Source: Alphaproteobacteria bacterium
Lineage (GTDB): Bacteria > Pseudomonadota > Alphaproteobacteria > Rickettsiales > JABSSG01
Length of the DNA: 9,858 nt
Assembly: GCA_022600235.1 (NCBI GenBank)
Contig: JAHZKS010000082.1
Coordinates: 1 to 9,858, forward strand
Direction: 5' to 3'
The notes beneath the pieces are model-generated. The model saw nothing but the letters and a program-made list of their open reading frames with translations. It was not told the DNA's origin and searched no databases. Shown in pieces: positions 6,754-9,858 of the stretch (positions within the stretch are counted from its first letter, which is position 1; every line of letters starts with the position of its first letter). The position numbers and the translations under genes are program-made.

Positions 6754-7950
6754 ATGAAATACAAAATCGATACTACGCCTCCAAATATAATAGTATTTAT
6801 GGCTATCATAGCATTCTCTGCGATGATATCAGTTTTTGTTAGCCCAACTCTACCATACATAGCGAAACACTTTGATATAGCTAATAATGAAGTGCAAAAT
6901 GTGGTAACATATTTTGTAATTGGATATTTAGGAGGGCAGCTTATTTATGCACCTCTGATAAAAGGCTTTGGTGTAAAAAAAACACTGAACCTTGGTATAT
7001 GCATCTGTTTCATAGGAACTTTAGCAAGTTATCTTTCCTATCCATTAGATAGTTTTGATTTACTAAAATATAGCAGAATTATTACAGGAATAGGCTCAGG
7101 CTCAGGTTTTGTGACAATATATTCTACAATAAATAACATATATTACGAAAAAGATGCTAGAAAAATCACTTCTTACACAGCGCTATCTTTTGTATTAATA
7201 CCAGGATTAGCGTTGCTAATATCAGGAATGATAGTTGAGCGCCTAGGATGGCAATATTGTTTTATATTCTTATTATTCTGGTGTTATATACTTTACTTAC
7301 TAGGAAAAACTCTACCAGAAACTATTCATGAAACAGATATAAGCAATATAAAGATAGGAAAGCTGTTAAAAAATTATTATGAAGTCATAAATGCAAAAAT
7401 ATTAATATACGGCCTAATGTATGGCTCTGTAGCATCCGTTTTCTATATTTATACCGCAACTGCACCTCTGATTATCATAGGAAACATGGGACAGTCTCCT
7501 GAATATTTTTCGGCTCACCATCTGATTATAGTAATCTTCTATGGGCTAGGTGGAATCTTTTCAGCAAAGATAGGAGAGAAATATTCATCAAGACAAGCAA
7601 TCTTTTTAGGTTGCCTAATACTTTCAATATCAAGTGTTGCTCTATCCATAGTGCACCAATTTGACTATCTATTATTACCTTCTTTATTTTTTATAATATT
7701 CGGTGCAATATATTTTAGTGTACCTCTAATGTTTTCTAATATAAGCGTTCTACTACTTTCAAACAGCGAAGAAAAGTCTACAGTATCTTCCATACTAGGA
7801 TTCTTACACTTAGTGCCACCATTATTTTTTCTAAATATCATGGGAACATCTACAGAGCCTAGCAAGCTACTCCCTTTCATCATGTGTATGATTTCAGTAG
7901 CACTAGTTGTGTTGAATGTTATTAGCAGGAGAAAGCACAAAGAAAGCTAA
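6754..7950 (+). CDS. MFS transporter, Bcr/CflA-like (DHA1) family
   Basis: A 398-residue inner-membrane protein with about twelve hydrophobic segments, resembling the Bcr/CflA branch of drug:H+ antiporters. Family marks are the first-helix end SPTLPYIAKHF (30-40), GQLIYAPL (61-68), the motif C region with PG and SGMIVERLGWQYCFIFL (157-173), and LPET at the end of the first half (187-190). Several conserved charges are gone. In motif A the usual D-R of PLSDRFGRR is replaced by K-G (PLIKGFGVK, 67-75), and the first-helix Asp of the DMYLPALP motif appears as Val27. Transport activity or coupling may therefore differ, and the substrate cannot be predicted. It has a strong ribosome binding site (GGAGGGG at 6742-6748), unlike its neighbours, and lies 23 bases after the HlyD gene, presumably in the same operon. 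Its stop overlaps that of convergent plsY. Confidence 0.85.
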   Translation: MKYKIDTTPPNIIVFMAIIAFSAMISVFVSPTLPYIAKHFDIANNEVQNVVTYFVIGYLGGQLIYAPLIKGFGVKKTLNLGICICFIGTLASYLSYPLDSFDLLKYSRIITGIGSGSGFVTIYSTINNIYYEKDARKITSYTALSFVLIPGLALLISGMIVERLGWQYCFIFLLFWCYILYLLGKTLPETIHETDISNIKIGKLLKNYYEVINAKILIYGLMYGSVASVFYIYTATAPLIIIGNMGQSPEYFSAHHLIIVIFYGLGGIFSAKIGEKYSSRQAIFLGCLILSISSVALSIVHQFDYLLLPSLFFIIFGAIYFSVPLMFSNISVLLLSNSEEKSTVSSILGFLHLVPPLFFLNIMGTSTEPSKLLPFIMCMISVALVVLNVISRRKHKES

Positions 7951-8540
7951 TTTTTATTCTGCATTAATTGTTTAATATTTTCGCTATGTCTTAGTATTAC
8001 AATAATAGATATCAAAGAAAATATTATCACTAATCTCGTATCATACGTTATGAAGTAACAAATAATTGGAGTAATAGCAAAAGATATTAATGCAGAAACT
8101 GCAGAGATTCTAATAAGAGCAAGTATCATAAGCCAAATTATACATGTTACAACTCCTACTTCCGGAGCTAATACCAAAAACACAGCAATAGAAGTAGCTA
8201 CACCCTTTCCTCCTTTGAATCTCAAAAATATAGAAAAAATATGACCTAAGATTACTGATAAACCTACTAGCATCATCAACAGGTAATCGTTACAAAATTT
8301 TTGTGCTATCATAATAGCTACAGCACCTTTCAAGCCGTCTAACAACAATGTTAGAAGAGCTATAAACTTACCTGATCTACGTAAAACATTAGTAGCTCCT
8401 ATATTACCGGAGCCAAATTTTCTGATATCACCTTTTCCTGCCATTCTAGTTAAAATTAACCCGAAAGGTATAGAACCAAGAAGATATGATCCAATTAATA
8501 ATGTAACAACCAGATTAAAGTTACAGAAAAAACTTAACAT
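7947..8540 (-). CDS. plsY: Glycerol-3-phosphate acyltransferase PlsY
   Basis: A 197-residue integral membrane enzyme that transfers the acyl group from acyl-phosphate to glycerol-3-phosphate, making lysophosphatidic acid, the first step of phospholipid synthesis; the acyl-phosphate is supplied by PlsX, not seen here. The three family motifs are intact: SGNIGATNVLR (44-54), GHIFSIFLRFKGGKGVAT (99-116) and RHSENI (184-189). About seven hydrophobic helices surround them. Length is normal (190-220). The start lies three bases after the transaldolase stop, so the two are co-transcribed. The TAG stop overlaps the TAA stop of the convergent MFS gene in CTAA (7947-7950). Confidence 0.97.
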   Translation of the reverse strand: MLSFFCNFNLVVTLLIGSYLLGSIPFGLILTRMAGKGDIRKFGSGNIGATNVLRRSGKFIALLTLLLDGLKGAVAIMIAQKFCNDYLLMMLVGLSVILGHIFSIFLRFKGGKGVATSIAVFLVLAPEVGVVTCIIWLMILALIRISAVSALISFAITPIICYFITYDTRLVIIFSLISIIVILRHSENIKQLMQNKN

Positions 8541-8543
8541 ATT

Positions 8544-9203
8544 CTAATCCGCTAATATCTTTTGTCCTGTTTTTTTCCAATCTGATAAGAAAGCCTCTAA
8601 TCCTTTATCAGTCAAAGGATGATCTGCAAGCTGCCTAATTATCTTTGGAGGTGCAGTCATCACATGTGCACCTAATAATGCAGATTGGTACACGTGGTTT
8701 GTATTTCTTACTGAAGCTACTAAAACTTCAGTTTTAAAACCATAATTATCATAAACATCTAAAATATCTTGGATCAAAGACATACCATCTTGACCAACAT
8801 CTTCCAATCTACCTACAAATGGAGATATGAATGTTGCCCCTGATTTTGCAGCTAAAAGAGCCTGACTAGTTGAAAAACATAAAGTAACGTTCACCATTAT
8901 GCCCTTTTCACTCAATACTTTACAGGTTTTCAACCCATCCATAGTTAGAGGAACTTTAACTACAACATTAGGAGCTATTTTTGATAAAGCTAACCCTTCA
9001 GCTAGCATTTCCTCATGCTCGGTTGCTGTAACCTCAGCACTCACAGGGCCAGAAACTATGTCTGTAATTTCTTTAATCACAGCAAAAAAATCTTTGCCAG
9101 ATTTTGCTATAATAGAAGGGTTAGTAGTGACCCCGTCTACTAAACCAATATCATTCAATTCCTTTATTTGCTCAATATCAGCGCTATCTACAAAAAACTT
9201 CAT
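8544..9203 (-). CDS. tal: Transaldolase, TalC/Fsa-like small type
   Basis: A 219-residue cytosolic class I aldolase of the small transaldolase/fructose-6-phosphate aldolase family, a single TIM barrel. Recognisable parts are MKFFVDSADI (1-10), VDGVTTNPSI (22-31), VVVKVPLT with the Schiff-base Lys83 (80-87), NVTLCFS (105-111), SPFVGR (127-132) and ADHPLTDKGLEAF (193-205). Position 129 is Phe. In E. coli FsaA the equivalent residue is Tyr and in true transaldolases it is Phe, so this protein more likely moves a dihydroxyacetone unit between sugar phosphates (non-oxidative pentose phosphate pathway) than splits fructose-6-phosphate. Database entries of this family are often labelled Fsa, so the name may vary. 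It lies 43 bases after the oxidoreductase gene and three before plsY. Confidence 0.94.
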   Translation of the reverse strand: MKFFVDSADIEQIKELNDIGLVDGVTTNPSIIAKSGKDFFAVIKEITDIVSGPVSAEVTATEHEEMLAEGLALSKIAPNVVVKVPLTMDGLKTCKVLSEKGIMVNVTLCFSTSQALLAAKSGATFISPFVGRLEDVGQDGMSLIQDILDVYDNYGFKTEVLVASVRNTNHVYQSALLGAHVMTAPPKIIRQLADHPLTDKGLEAFLSDWKKTGQKILAD

Positions 9204-9246
9204 AATTTATTTTCAAGTAAAATATTTTATATAAAAATAGTGTATC

Positions 9247-9858
9247 TTATAGCTTAGCACAAGCATTTAATCCATTTCTCAGATTGGAATTCTTCAAACT
9301 ATAATCTATCCATTTCGCAGTTAATTTTTCTGATAGTGAATTTTGAGACAAACGAGCATGCAAGTGCTTAAAATCTACAAAATCACTATCTTGGTCTTGG
9401 TTAGAACAACTATACACGTATGCCTCAACTCCTGTATTAGGGTCAACATGCCTCTGAAGACACTGGGCACAAACTTCTTTCATCATACATTGCATAGGAG
9501 AATTTATACTCGCTATAGACCTGTGTCCTGGCTTAAATTTACCATTCATTTTGCCATTTCTAACTTTATTTACTGCCTCCATCATACCACTAGACCCAAT
9601 TGAGATAATCCTATCTACTGAACCTATATCAAATTCTTCTTCACCAAATTTCTTAGATGAGTACGCATCTATAGCTTCAACCATGTTACCATGGAAAGAT
9701 AAATCACTTTCTCGGTTTTTTGTTAATAACTCCTCATCACAGCACCATATAACCTGATCTGCAGCATTTTCAATCTCCTGCATCTTGTATCTATCTATTC
9801 TCTTTTTATATCCAGCAAAATATAAAACCCTACTTCCTGCATCTCTAAAAGCTTTGCC
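9247..9858 (-). CDS. GltD/PyrK-like FAD/iron-sulfur oxidoreductase, C-terminal part
   Basis: The 3' part of a gene that runs off the right edge; 203 residues are visible, starting GKAFRDAGSRVLYFAG. Although an ATG occurs at 9783, the frame stays open to the end of the window and reads like the nucleotide-binding region of a PyrK/FNR-type flavoprotein (RVLYFAGYKK, then QVIWCCDEE), so the true start is outside. The cluster-binding motif is C-x5-C-x2-C followed 17 residues later by another Cys (QCMMKEVCAQCLQ and VYSCSNQDQD). This resembles the C-terminal iron-sulfur half of large proteins annotated as glutamate synthase small chain-like or pyridine nucleotide-disulfide oxidoreductases, in which a GltD-like and a PyrK-like part are fused. 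Whether the GltD-like half is present cannot be seen here. The physiological electron acceptor is unknown. It is probably the upstream gene of the tal-plsY operon. Confidence 0.75.
   Translation of the reverse strand, partial: GKAFRDAGSRVLYFAGYKKRIDRYKMQEIENAADQVIWCCDEELLTKNRESDLSFHGNMVEAIDAYSSKKFGEEEFDIGSVDRIISIGSSGMMEAVNKVRNGKMNGKFKPGHRSIASINSPMQCMMKEVCAQCLQRHVDPNTGVEAYVYSCSNQDQDSDFVDFKHLHARLSQNSLSEKLTAKWIDYSLKNSNLRNGLNACAKL

Noticed and set aside
3176..7950. A genomic island integrated at tRNA-Ser
   Set aside because: No integrase, no transposase, no repeat of the tRNA 3' end near 7950, and base composition of the operon looks like its neighbours.
8899..9234. A 111-codon plus-strand frame opposite the transaldolase gene
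   Set aside because: The transaldolase is conserved throughout; the opposing frame has a low-complexity, Ser/Thr-rich translation typical of an antisense artefact.
9343..9757. Two plus-strand frames opposite the oxidoreductase
   Set aside because: They overlap each other and lie antisense to a frame with clear iron-sulfur motifs.
1..9858. CRISPR array, insertion sequence or prophage genes
   Set aside because: No regularly spaced repeats, no transposase-like or phage-like protein and no long terminal inverted repeats were seen.

Overview
The window is AT-rich (roughly one third G+C by eye), tightly packed, and uses the standard code with TAA, TAG and TGA stops. Its core genes (rpmH-rnpA-yidD, mgtE, ppa, plsY, a small transaldolase, a GltD/PyrK-like oxidoreductase), its weak Shine-Dalgarno sites and its PrtD-type secretion ATPase suggest an alphaproteobacterium, most likely a host-associated Rickettsiales-type lineage. 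The lineage is an inference from gene content and protein style; no species can be named from the sequence alone.

Left block (1-3047, minus strand): ppa, then tRNA-Leu(GAG) with a terminator-like hairpin behind it, then the Mg2+ channel gene mgtE, then the rpmH-rnpA-yidD operon with a good sigma70-like promoter directly behind the mgtE stop. rpmH (44 codons) encodes ribosomal protein L34, rnpA the RNase P protein, and yidD a membrane-insertion helper. Pyrophosphatase and the Mg2+ channel are ordinary metabolism and ion homeostasis.

Centre (3048-7950, plus strand): tRNA-Ser(GGA) with its own promoter and an unusual U at the discriminator position. Next comes a gene-poor stretch of about 340 bp with several short inverted repeats and a duplicated TATAAT box. 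A three-gene operon follows: a PrtD-type type I secretion ABC transporter, an HlyD-family membrane fusion protein with a 140-residue cytoplasmic extension and a very short periplasmic hairpin, and an MFS transporter of the Bcr/CflA type that has lost key charged residues. No outer-membrane channel (TolC) and no RTX-like substrate gene lies in the window, so the system would depend on genes elsewhere. This operon is the most distinctive part of the window.

Right block (7947-9858, minus strand): a GltD/PyrK-like iron-sulfur oxidoreductase (5' end outside the window), a TalC/Fsa-type transaldolase and the glycerol-3-phosphate acyltransferase plsY, closely spaced as a probable operon. plsY and the MFS gene converge and overlap by four bases at their stop codons.
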